A stretch of 64,000 nucleotides of DNA from Seminavis robusta (taxonomy: Eukaryota > Bacillariophyta > Bacillariophyceae > Naviculales > Naviculaceae): assembly GCA_903772945.1 (NCBI GenBank), contig CAICTM010000095.1, forward strand, positions 1 to 64,000, given 5' to 3'. Of the stretch, positions 29,719-39,145 are shown piece by piece. The position numbers and the translations under genes were made by a program. Numbering within the stretch: position 1 is the stretch's first letter; every line of letters starts with the position of its first letter. The notes below the pieces were generated by a model. The model had not been told where the DNA came from. It did no database searches and worked only from the letters and a program-made list of their open reading frames with translations.

Positions 29719-31356
29719 ATGAAAATCGTCAATATTTTCTGCACTCTGGCTCTTGTAGCCACAAAGGCTTCGAACCCTTGGCAAGTAGCCGCAGCAGCCA
29801 CCGGCTACTCGCTGCGTCGTCGTCAGCAGCAGGAGAGTAAACCCGTCACGACTTTTCCGGACGGGATCTGGACAGTTCGAGGATATGGTTGGGTAGTCAA
29901 CGTCACGAACAATGGAACAGATGTCAACCTGATCGAAGAGACCGAAATCAGCTGCATTCCAAACAATTTGCTCTTGCATTTCTTGGACCTTGATCGGGTT
30001 TTGGTCGATGGCGAAGTCGCGCATATGACGGCATCCGCAGCCATTCTCACCAACTTTACTCTCGATCGTACGGATTCATACAGGGGAGGATGTAACAATG
30101 GGATTACACCAAATGTGAACAGCAATGGTGACTACGTTGAGGATCCACTCCTTAGCTTTGATATTATGGTTCAAACCTTCGCGGAGCACTTTGCTTTCTT
30201 TGACATTCGCAACCTCAACTGGACTGGTCTTGCTGCGGAAGCTCGTGCCACTCTCACTTCCAATTCCACTGAGGAAGAGCTCTGGGAGGCTACAACGGAT
30301 CTGTTGGAGAAACTTGAAGATCCTCATGTCTCTTTGGTTGCAGCGTCGGGTGAAGCGTTCCGATCTAAGGACTCTGATGAGACCACAACCATGCTCTATG
30401 AAGAGTTTGAGCAGCAAAATGAGATTGAAGAATTTGAAGACTACATCAACAGTCAGATTTCCAAGTGGAGGGATGCCGTAGCAACTTACATGGTAGATGG
30501 GAAGATGTTTGGTGGAGAGCCTGGTGGAATCGTGTGGGGGAGGTTCCAAAACTGCGATGATGCGGCCAGTGTCGATTTCTCTCGTGTCGATTCATTGGGA
30601 GACGTAATCGATGAAATTGACGGCGCCTTGGATGTTTTGGGTTACTGCACACCCAAAAAAGTGGGCTACATGGAAGTCCCAGCCTTTGCGACCGATGACA
30701 AAGCAGGGTTCTTTGGGGCGATCGATTCCGCCCTTGAGGACCTGTCCGACACGGATACCCTCGTCTTGGACATTCGTTTGAATCCAGGCGGCTTTGACCC
30801 ATGGGGGGTTCTCTTGGCATCAAATTTCGCCTCCACTCGGACCCATGCCTTTTCCAAGCGAGCCAGGTATGATCATGACAAGTTCACTTCCTGGCAACGC
30901 GTGTACATCGACCCCGATGATTCCCCCAACACGAATTACAGCGGAGATATTATTTTGATTACAAGCGGCCGAACCATTAGTGCTGCTGAAACCTTTACTC
31001 TGGCAATGTCCCAACTACCTCATGTGACTATTCTTGGCCGACCCACCATCGGTGCCTTTTCTGACCAGCTCCAAAAGGTCATGCCAAATGGCTGGTTGTT
31101 TTCTGTTTCCAACGAAGAATATGCCGCCCCAGACGGATCAATCTACGAAGTTGTAGGCTACCCACCAGATGTGCTCACCGAAACAGTTCTGGCTAGTCGT
31201 GCCGATCGAGCCAATGGAACTGACAGTTGGTTGGATCAAGCACTCGAAATGGCGAAAGGACCTGATCCGCTGTTTTCTTCTGCTGCTGATGCTTTTTGTT
31301 CCGGCTCTGCCTGGGCTGCCACGTTTGCCATTGCTTTCGTTGGATTGTTGATTTGA
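29719..31356 (+). CDS. Secreted or surface S41-type serine peptidase
   Basis: One exon, 545 residues. An N-terminal hydrophobic stretch (about 3-28) is a probable signal peptide. The ectodomain has several N-x-S/T sites. The C-terminal half carries the S41 (tail-specific protease/IRBP-type) core: LVLDIRLNPGG near 355, ILITSGRTISAAETF near 415 with the expected nucleophile Ser in the SAAE turn, then GAFSDQLQKVMPNGW near 455, which is the S41 form found in many bacterial secreted members. Between signal and core lies the N-terminal helical domain typical of these enzymes (NLNWTGLAAEAR, LEKLEDPHVSL). The last ~20 residues are hydrophobic after a Ser/Ala/Gly stretch, which suggests a GPI anchor or membrane tail. 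It probably cleaves unfolded or C-terminal ends of extracellular peptides; substrate unknown. Confidence 0.85.
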   Translation: MKIVNIFCTLALVATKASNPWQVAAAATGYSLRRRQQQESKPVTTFPDGIWTVRGYGWVVNVTNNGTDVNLIEETEISCIPNNLLLHFLDLDRVLVDGEVAHMTASAAILTNFTLDRTDSYRGGCNNGITPNVNSNGDYVEDPLLSFDIMVQTFAEHFAFFDIRNLNWTGLAAEARATLTSNSTEEELWEATTDLLEKLEDPHVSLVAASGEAFRSKDSDETTTMLYEEFEQQNEIEEFEDYINSQISKWRDAVATYMVDGKMFGGEPGGIVWGRFQNCDDAASVDFSRVDSLGDVIDEIDGALDVLGYCTPKKVGYMEVPAFATDDKAGFFGAIDSALEDLSDTDTLVLDIRLNPGGFDPWGVLLASNFASTRTHAFSKRARYDHDKFTSWQRVYIDPDDSPNTNYSGDIILITSGRTISAAETFTLAMSQLPHVTILGRPTIGAFSDQLQKVMPNGWLFSVSNEEYAAPDGSIYEVVGYPPDVLTETVLASRADRANGTDSWLDQALEMAKGPDPLFSSAADAFCSGSAWAATFAIAFVGLLI

Positions 31357-32009
31357 TCGGCTGATGTCCAAGCAGACTCGATAGATTGTCATTCATTGTA
31401 ACAAAGAAAGATGTGCCTTGTTTGCTCTATAAAACAAAAAGGCAAGCTGAGAATCACATTCCTCTCCAAATTTGGGAACACTTCCCTCAAACAGTGCTCC
31501 CAAACACTTCTCCTGAACACTTTCAGTATTGTATTAGTATTCCTTCTGAAGTATCAGTGGACAGTCTTTTAGTATTTGCAGACAATTTTCGTTGACAATT
31601 TTTGTACCCTGAACACCACACCATAATGTACTGCATTGCACCCTACCCCACCGTACCATAAGAATTAAAAGCTTCGGAGATCCAGCATTCAAGGAATGCA
31701 ATATAAAAACGTTTTGCACGGCATTTTCCGCGGACCTCACCTTTAATTAAAGCCCGCAAAGCGGCTGAAAAATATTGATCGAGTCCAGTGTCAGGTTGCA
31801 TTATGTAGCGGCAACGGAGCAAGAAAAAGATCGCAAGATCAGACGGCTAGACAGGGGTTTAGAGTACTAGTAGATCGCAAGAGGCGTCTGTCTGAGGTCT
31901 GAGAAACATCTTTGTAGTTTACCGGTATAGGGTAGTTGTCTATCTTCTTTGGCAGTATGAAAGGCTGTGCATTCTCTGGGCTTGTTGCGCTGTATGATAC
32001 TTGTGAACA
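31357..32009. other. Intergenic region without recognised gene
   Basis: Contains short loose repeats of AACACTTC type at 31475-31530 and a TTACCGGTATAGG site near 31920, about 90 bp before the third MYND-TPR gene. Nothing else seen. Confidence 0.45.
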
Positions 32010-33350
32010 ATGGAAGAAATCAATTACTCATTAGGTGCAAAGCCACCTGATGTCAAAGCACAGAGAGTTTGTTGGGGATGTCAAACCCCAGAAACAGCCA
32101 GCAAGCCATTCCAGAAGCAATGTAGCCAGTGTCATGAGGAGGGATTGATTCCAGTACTCTTCTGCTCCAAAATGTGCTACAAGCAGGCATGGCCACAACA
32201 CAAACAATGGCATGAAGATAATGCATCCAACATCAAGAGGTACGTGGAAATGATGGATATTGGGACTATCGTCCCCGAGAACATTTCCCAACCTGTGGAG
32301 GACCCCATGGAGCAGGCACCCGAGTACTATGGAACCATTGCCATCGCCAAATCCAAATTTCAAGCTGGCGAAATTTGCCGTTCCAAAAAGCTCCTCCGTA
32401 AAGCCATTAAACTGGATACCAGACGACCAGAAGCATTCGACAAGCTCAGTGTTTGCTATAATTTTTCAGGACAGCGAAATGAAGCCAACTTCTATTTTAT
32501 GGAAGCATTCAAACGATATGCCTTTGTGGCCTTGACCAATAACTTTGGAAAGGTCCAAGACATCGATCTTTCATTCTATGTATGGTCAGGCGGTGTTTGT
32601 TCTCTAGCCAAGAATTACTTTGAGAACTCAGAGTTGAACAAACCGGATTGGTGGCATCACGATGGAATGGTCCAGCGAATCACCAAAATGGCAATCGGTG
32701 TACTCAAGGCTGATGTCATGACACTCCCAGACCAGATTGGTATGGTCTATCTTTTGCAAGCATTTGCATTGGCTGGCATTGTCCGTCATTTTCATGCTTC
32801 GTTCGATGGTGCAGAAGTTACAATCCCAGAAGATCGCACTCATGAAGAGCTGGTGGAGGCCTATGTGATCTTCAAAAAGGCAACCAAGAACATATATATC
32901 ACCTCTACAGCTGCCATAGATTCATTTTTTGAGTCTGTAGTGTTGGAAACCATAAGGAAGAGACATGCACAGGCCAAAGAACAAGTGAATAGTCGCATTG
33001 CAGAGCCAAGTGTGTGCCAAGCAGGTACATTGGTGGTTGTGGTTGGATTTGACCTTGAAAGTCTTTTGGGTTCTAAGATAAAAGCAGGGATGGTGTCCAG
33101 AGATGGGTTGCAGGATGGCAGAGTTGCTGTGAAAGTAGATGGATTCAGCGAGCTCCAGCTGATTCCTCCAGAAAATCTGGTAGCAACTCCATTCAAGGAG
33201 AGAGACGTGGCCCTCATTTGCTGTTTGGGGGATGGATACCGGTACAAGTTTTTGAGAAGTTTTACCATTGTATTCCAAGAGGGTATAAACGAAACCTTAC
33301 TTCCTTTCATCATGGGCCATCGGAAGTTGACTGTGTGGTCAGGAAATTAG
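32010..33350 (+). CDS. MYND zinc finger-TPR-barrel protein (copy 3)
   Basis: An intact 446-residue frame, collinear with the gene at 7093-8547. The MYND finger at about residues 20-65 has CWGC, CSQC, FCSKMC and HKQWH. The TPR-like region at about 110-260 includes ICRSKKLLRKAIKLDTRRPE, then MEAFKRYAFVALT and WWHHDGMVQRITKM. The barrel-like domain at about 335-415 includes GTLVVVVGFD, DGLQDGRVAVKVDGF and PPENLVATPF. The C-terminal tail differs from the other copies. The start is chosen because PPDVKAQRVCWGC follows closely, as in copy 1 (PPDVKAKYVCMGC). It probably acts as a protein-protein adaptor; the zinc finger and TPRs are the family basis for that, and partners are unknown. Confidence 0.85.
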   Translation: MEEINYSLGAKPPDVKAQRVCWGCQTPETASKPFQKQCSQCHEEGLIPVLFCSKMCYKQAWPQHKQWHEDNASNIKRYVEMMDIGTIVPENISQPVEDPMEQAPEYYGTIAIAKSKFQAGEICRSKKLLRKAIKLDTRRPEAFDKLSVCYNFSGQRNEANFYFMEAFKRYAFVALTNNFGKVQDIDLSFYVWSGGVCSLAKNYFENSELNKPDWWHHDGMVQRITKMAIGVLKADVMTLPDQIGMVYLLQAFALAGIVRHFHASFDGAEVTIPEDRTHEELVEAYVIFKKATKNIYITSTAAIDSFFESVVLETIRKRHAQAKEQVNSRIAEPSVCQAGTLVVVVGFDLESLLGSKIKAGMVSRDGLQDGRVAVKVDGFSELQLIPPENLVATPFKERDVALICCLGDGYRYKFLRSFTIVFQEGINETLLPFIMGHRKLTVWSGN

Positions 33351-33639
33351 AAAAAAGAATCTGAGGACGAGGACCCATTACTGCATTGAATTTGGGTGCA
33401 TCTCGAAGACAAAGCTTCATTAGTTGTCCTCGCATCCCACCAACAGCCACCCAGAACACAGAAAGTTACATGTACTTGAAAAAGCCCTTGAAAAGCACCA
33501 CTTCCATATTATCAAGTCTCAAGCAACCCATCCTATCCCTCATCCCGCGTCCCATTACAAGCTACTCGAGCTAGTACCTTCCAGCTTCTCTGTCTATCTA
33601 CAATATCCAGCACAAGAAAATCCATCCAGGTGATCCTCC

Positions 33640-35580
33640 TATCATGAGCACAACCATCATGAACTCTGAGCATCCATCCAACTATCTCGACCGCCAGCAA
33701 CAGCTGGGTGAGCGACACTAATCCGGTGGTGCCAATTGGACCGTACAGAATCGCAAGAAGATAGATTCGACGACACAGTTTTCTACACAATGCACTCCGG
33801 GCACGACCCACGGTGTCCCAACGACGACAACGACAGAAGCCACGAAAACGGAATAGTCGGGTGCTGCTTGAGCCGTGCGGTCGCTTGCTGTTTGTGGTGT
33901 GCTTGACCCTGGTGGCCGTGGGATTGGCCGCCTTTATAGCTACTCGACGCATGTGCAAGCTAATGCCAAGTGGCCGAGTCGCTCAATACGTCCATGGCAG
34001 ATTGAGCACTGCTGGAAGGCGTGCGCGTGGTGGAACAAAAGCAACGGACCATTACGTCACTCCCCAAGTCATTCCGGCATTGGAACCTAACAACGTGTAT
34101 CCCTTCGTGACAAATCTCCAATGACATGAGCAAGTCAGAACTACACGGAGCAAGCAGGAGTCAGTTCCTTTGGGAAGGGAATCTTCCAAATTGTACCGGG
34201 AGGAACAAGGTTGCCGGACAATGGCACGTCCTCCTGGGGATCTCATTACACCATCCTCACGCGGGCTTTGGACGTTGAAGCGGGAAAGCATCCCATTCTG
34301 CTCTACCGGTACAACGTACACTTGGATCCAAAACGAGGAAGACCCGTTGATCATCTCACTGATTGTGTACTACAGCAGCAACAGCAAGAGAAGAATCCAA
34401 AAACCCGAAACCAGTACACCACCATTAGCGAACTCATCATGTCCCACAAGGAAGCTGCCAGGGGACCTTCCTCGGCCATTTGGGCACCCGTGTTCCCGGC
34501 CAATGATCCAAACAAGGTACAGTACGCTTCTAATCAATCTCCTCACTCCTACCGTATGGATGGAAGGAGCAGAGTTCTTACTCATGGGCCCGTCTTTCGA
34601 TTACAGGTCGTGGGGATATCAGGATCACTCACTGTCTGGGAACAACTACTCGAGAATGCATTTGCCAATCAAGTGAGTGGCATTGATTGTGTACTCAAGA
34701 GTACTCAACGTGAAGCCTTTGCGTACGCTATTGAACATGGGAAAACAACCGTCAAGTGAGTAGGACACTGCGTACGTACATACATACATGACTCACTAGC
34801 TAGAGATGATCGTTGGAACTGCATGGCTCATCTCCTCTCGTTCATTACATTCTTGGTTCCTAGAGGTGACGGTAATTTCCAACAATCGGCTAGGCCGATC
34901 AATGGATCTCACCAGCAATCACAACATCCATTGATGCACAACATGATCAATTCTTGCTGTTTGCCCCACAATCCATCGGATACACGCTCTTCTTTTATCC
35001 TAATCAGGATCTGTACAAAGCGTACAAGAGCGGGAGTCCATGCACAGGCGCCTTTATCACGGCTGGGGTTGTTGGCATGAAATCTCCGCCTCGTTGGGGT
35101 ATTCCTCGGCGGATGCACTCCAGAATGAGCTGGAACACGACGACAGTCCGCAACCAAATCATGACGACAATTCAAAGCAAGCAACCAGCATTGGTACGCC
35201 CTTTCAGCGTCACACGACGACAACACCAATGTCCTCATCCTCAAAACCCCAACCCGAGAAATGACAGTCGAATGGTTCAATTGATACGGCCAATGACGTG
35301 CTCGCCAATACGCAAAAGTGCCGTCGATGTGCTGTCCGATCTATTGAACTACGACAAAATCGAGTCCTCTACTCTGTGAGAGTTGACCAAGATCTCCATT
35401 TATTTGGTCGTCATTGAAACTACCACGGAAGAGTTTCGCCGTCTACAAGTAGCCAAACAAGCAGCCGAATAGAAACTACGGTACCACCACGGACAGTTCC
35501 AACAGCACTCCCAAGAAGGAATCGATCCCTGCGAATGATATCTTGATGGTGGACGCATTTGGCGACAGCATGGGATCTTG
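33640..35580 (+). pseudogene. Decayed membrane sensor, related to the cyclase ectodomain
   Basis: Pieces in different plus-strand frames follow the plan of the cyclase at 2916-5337. There is a basic stretch and one membrane segment (LLFVVCLTLVAVGLAAFI, about 33890-33940). An ectodomain part at about 34600-34745 (VGISGSLTVWEQLLENAF ... GIDCVLKSTQREAFAYAI) aligns with VGVFHFAFFWRDYIRNILPE ... TPCSEPFTYQLDG. After a possible GTGAGT...TAG intron (34754-34864), GDGNFQ aligns with GDLHD. Further on, FFYPNQDLY recalls SIYPSQAMQ. The pieces do not join into one frame and no cyclase or kinase core follows, so I read it as a pseudogene. It could instead be a fast-evolving gene with introns I could not place. 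Confidence 0.45.
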
Positions 35581-35583
35581 ACC

Positions 35584-35614
35584 GACTAGACTAGACTAGA
35601 CTAGACTAGACTAG
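35584..35614. repeat. (GACTA)n microsatellite
   Basis: Six perfect 5-bp units. Loose GAATC repeats follow at about 35690-35715. Confidence 0.9.
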
Positions 35615-36189
35615 CTTGGAGTCAGTACATGTAGTACGGTACCGTCCGTGCACGAACGATTGTGAGTCGAGTTTCCCGTCAGAGAATGAATGAATCGAAT
35701 CGAATCGAATCCTTCAGAACCCACATTTTCTGTTGCCAACTCAATTAATTGTCGTGGTGTGGATTGGATTCGATGCGGTTCGGACCTGGTAATTTACACT
35801 ACAGTCGTACATGTAGACCACTACTGCTCGGTCCTGTACAGTATCCGAAAGGGTGCGTTCTGGGAGTGGCCACCGTGACTTTTTCGTTCTGCTTGCTTTG
35901 AGATCCGACCATGGAAGCAATGTGGCACGGGGCAGATGTTTTGCCGTTGGCAATGGTGGCTACATGATGTATGTGTAGATAGACTAGTTTGCAGATGAAA
36001 AATAGAAATTAGAAGCATTTAACGATAAAGCTACGGTATCTACTAGTTAGAGCTAGGTTGCAGGCATACGGTACGTGGAGAGTGATTTTGCAGATTGATT
36101 CGATTCGATTGATTCCAGAGGTCTTCAATCGCTAGCCATTCGTTGTCTGAAACTGTTTGTTAGTTTGGTGGCTTGATTTGTTGTGTTTA
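35615..36189. other. Intergenic region without recognised gene
   Basis: Downstream of the CRAL-TRIO gene. Contains GATTC-rich runs at 36085-36120; nothing else recognised. Confidence 0.45.
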
Positions 36190-37443
36190 TTAAATGGCTG
36201 CGAGGATGGAACGATGATTGCTCTCACTTTGAGTGATTCGAATCGAAGGTGTCGCATTGGTAGTAGACGTTGGCTTCCACGTGCCCTTCATCATGGACGA
36301 ACTGACTACCTTGACACTATGCCGGTTCTTCTTGGATTTGCAGCTTTGCTCGGAAGACGAGTCACTGCTGGAGACAGAGCCAGTTTCGTATCCCGCTTCT
36401 TTGTTCAGCATGATGTCATCATGATTGTCATTGTCTTCGATTCGTCGAAAGGGCCCACCCGCTAAGGAGACTTGTTGAAAGTATCCCGGATATCCCTTGG
36501 CGGTTCCCACACCGGGAGCAATACAGTCTGGTAAACCTTCGAGTTTCATATATTGGCTGAGGACTTGTAGATAATCCTGTTGCGTTCCAAAAATGATGGA
36601 TTCTTGAATGTGCTTGTCAAAAAAGTGTTTGGTAATACTCCATACCACTTTGAAAATGCGGGGTGCTCGAATGACAATGATCCGTTTCTCCCATCCCGCA
36701 TAACACTCTTGGGAAATACGGGCCACCCGGTGAAAGAGTGGAAGGAGACCCGGTCGCATATGCCCGGCATGAAGGCCTTGCAAATCGACGACAATGGAAA
36801 AGTGTCGGACGTGTCTTCTGTTTGTAGAAGTAGTAGAAGTACTAGTGTTTTGTGATTGTGATGACTGCCAAAAAGCAGGATGACAATGCAGTTCTCGAAT
36901 CCAGCAAATCTGTTGGACAAAGTCTTGGACACCAAAGTGTTGGAAGAGTCCCCAACTATCGGCGGCTCCAATGCGATCGACCAAAACGGGATCTCCGTCG
37001 TAATCGCACGTTTCCAGCATTTGACACGGCAACTGATGCCAATGCGGATCGGGTGTGGGAATTCGTGCCAACAGTGTATCGGCATTGGTCTCGTGACGCC
37101 ATGCAATCATTTGACGAAACATGGTTTCCACTTTTCGTAAAGCAGTACCGCGATGACTCTGACTGCTCGAAGGAGATGTGGCGTAGAGATAGTATTCCTT
37201 GTAGAATCGCATGACTTCAAAGGGATCGTTCTTCCAGTGAATCACATCATTTAGGTTCTCTTGGAGTTGCCGCATGTTCTGCGCATCTTGGTCCTTCAAG
37301 TTCCACAGTTTGCACATTGCTTCAAATCGATCATGGCTCCAACGTTCTTCCCACGTCATGGATAACTCCACCGCATTCTCGAACGAGGCAATGCTACCGG
37401 TAGCACGGGGATTCTTATTAGTAAGAGAGGGCATCTTTAACAC
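36190..37443 (-). CDS. CRAL-TRIO (Sec14-like) lipid-binding protein
   Basis: A single exon of 417 residues. After an N-terminal helical part (about 45-135), residues about 140-320 follow the CRAL-TRIO fold: GDPVLVDRIGAADSWGL, a central strand HFSIVVDLQGLHAGHM near 215, and ARISQECYAGWEKRIIVIRA, PRIFKVVWSITKHFF near 255-285. The loop after this (YLQVLSQYMKLEGLPDCIAP) matches the family's closing LP..YGG region, but without the Gly pair. Such proteins carry phosphoinositides or other hydrophobic ligands between membranes. No signal peptide, GOLD domain or membrane span, so it is probably cytosolic. The last ~80 residues are Ser/Asn-rich and disordered. A GCTACCGGTAGC palindrome lies within the 5' coding end near 37394. 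Confidence 0.88.
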   Translation of the reverse strand: MLKMPSLTNKNPRATGSIASFENAVELSMTWEERWSHDRFEAMCKLWNLKDQDAQNMRQLQENLNDVIHWKNDPFEVMRFYKEYYLYATSPSSSQSHRGTALRKVETMFRQMIAWRHETNADTLLARIPTPDPHWHQLPCQMLETCDYDGDPVLVDRIGAADSWGLFQHFGVQDFVQQICWIRELHCHPAFWQSSQSQNTSTSTTSTNRRHVRHFSIVVDLQGLHAGHMRPGLLPLFHRVARISQECYAGWEKRIIVIRAPRIFKVVWSITKHFFDKHIQESIIFGTQQDYLQVLSQYMKLEGLPDCIAPGVGTAKGYPGYFQQVSLAGGPFRRIEDNDNHDDIMLNKEAGYETGSVSSSDSSSEQSCKSKKNRHSVKVVSSSMMKGTWKPTSTTNATPSIRITQSESNHRSILAAI

Positions 37444-37968
37444 TGACCAAGATAGCTAGCTAGATAATAGATGGGGCTCTATTTGATTTGTGGTGTAAGT
37501 GTGAAAAGGAGGGAGCTGCAAAGACTACGGTCACTGTGGTTGTTGGTATCCGGGGTCTTAGTTAGAAAGCTGTCGGGCTGTTCTTGTTGTTGTACTGTAC
37601 CGATACTACCGTTCCTACCGCATCCGGTGTCGATGTTGGATGTGTTTTGGGCAGTGTGACAGAAAGGAATGTTACTATTAGTAGAAGAAACAGCTAAATA
37701 AATTTATAGTTTAAAAAAGGAGCGTGGGGGCCGTTGCTGGACAGTGACCGTTCGAAAAGTTCCCACCTACCGGTACCTTGCTTGGGGTATGGGGCAACTA
37801 TGAATTTAGGAGCAACCTTGGCACAGAAACACTCAAACTGAGTCCTGGAGGTGCCGGTACTGTAAGGTTGCCCCATACCCCTTTCACAAGTACGTGTCGG
37901 CTTCAAGTCTTGAGAAGCACTTCTTTTGTCTCATTTTATTTTTGACACGATCCAGACATACATACAGG
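37444..37968. other. Intergenic region upstream of the CRAL-TRIO gene
   Basis: No gene seen. Contains a CTACCGGTACC site near 37768 and the 15-bp inverted repeat at 37784-37881. Confidence 0.45.
37784..37881. repeat. Perfect 15-bp inverted repeat with 68-bp spacer
   Basis: GGGGTATGGGGCAAC at 37784-37798 and its exact reverse complement at 37867-37881. It could be the ends of a very small element or a transcript stem. Confidence 0.75.
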
Positions 37969-38340
37969 ACCGTCGAACGGTTTTCCCTCAGGTTTAAAAA
38001 AAACTTAAAATATCGCAGTGGAAACATTCCCCTAAACATTCCCTTAAAACATTCCCTTAAATCCTCAACATTCCCTTAACATTCCCTTAAATCAACATTC
38101 CCTTAACAACATTCCCTTAAGGCTTCGAAACATTCCTCTAAGCCTTCATGTAAACCCCATAGAACATTCCCTTAAAAAAAATGAACATTCCCTTAAATAA
38201 ACATTCCCTTAAAACATTCCCTTAAATCCTCAACATTCCCTTAACATTCCCTTAAAGCTTCAACATTCCCTTAACATTCCCTTAAGGAGAACCACAATTT
38301 GAGCAGTTTTTAAACCTGAGCAAAAACCGTCGGACGGTCC
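37969..38340. mobile_element. 372-bp terminal-inverted-repeat element (MITE-like)
   Basis: Both ends begin GGACCGTC and the ~34-bp terminal repeats (37969-38002 and 38307-38340, inverted) agree except for about four bases. Both run through ACGGTTTT and CTCAGGTTTAAAAA. Each terminal repeat contains its own small palindrome (ACCGT..ACGGT). There is no coding sequence: the whole interior is the AACATTCCCTTAA tandem array. Size, lack of genes and inverted ends fit a non-autonomous DNA transposon or foldback element. No clear target duplication could be read (CA/AG flank). Confidence 0.75.
38025..38286. repeat. AACATTCCCTTAA tandem array, about 16 units
   Basis: Sixteen near-identical 12-14-bp units with short spacers (TCCTC, GCTTC, TC), forming the interior of the inverted-repeat element. 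A higher-order block (two units, TCCTC, two units) occurs twice. Confidence 0.9.
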
Positions 38341-39145
38341 AGTATCGTCATTCTTATTCTTTAGTACAGTTAGTTGCACGCATATTATGCGCATCTATCT
38401 GACAAACTCAAACGATCGAGTGTCTATGAGCGCGCAGCTTTAGTTAGGCCTGCCGCAGACACGACCTACCATGGCACAGACACAATCAACGCAAGCAAAC
38501 TTACCTAATACTCTAGCTACGCACAAGATGGCTGGTGACGAATGACGAACGGCAACCACTGCAAGGTGCCGGCGGTGGCAATAACAACAGGCCACTTTCG
38601 TCGATGCAGTAATAGGGAATCTTGCCGACTTGGGCCGCAACAGGAACATGCTTCAAGTCATGCTTGGCACGCCCTGTGGTTCTCTATGTTCTTCTGAATG
38701 AATCAGAAACATTTGCGGCCCAAAGGGAGAAGAATTATCACAGAGACATCAACAATTCACATTGGTATTAATAGCTACATTTCCGAGGGAAGATAGATCC
38801 TGTCATTCTACAGTAAAGGTTGATTCTACTGCTACTGTACGTGTAGCTAGCTAGCTGGATGATGTTAGGTGAACTGGTTTCTTAAAACTAAGAAGAGAAA
38901 AAGATATGGTTCACGAACGGGAATGGGTTGGATGGATCTTCTTTGGAACTGACGCAACTTCAACGTCCACCCAACACCCCACAAAGAAGGCGCCCACTTC
39001 CATGGAACCAAGGAGGAGCCGAGTTCCCATCAATTCTAGCTAGGCTAGAGTAGAAGGATAACCAAGTTGCTGGCTTTTTGCTTCCAGTCAGTACCTGGTA
39101 TTAATTATTTATTGCAATACAATACAGATCACTAATAGAACAGCC
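38341..39145. other. Intergenic region upstream of the DUF1995 gene
   Basis: No supportable gene. A GTAGCTAGCTAGC tract lies near 38842. Confidence 0.45.

Noticed and set aside
38025-38286. Possible CRISPR-like array
   Set aside because: Units are 13 bp with tiny, partly repeated spacers, in a eukaryotic genome with no cas genes; it is a tandem repeat within an inverted-repeat element.
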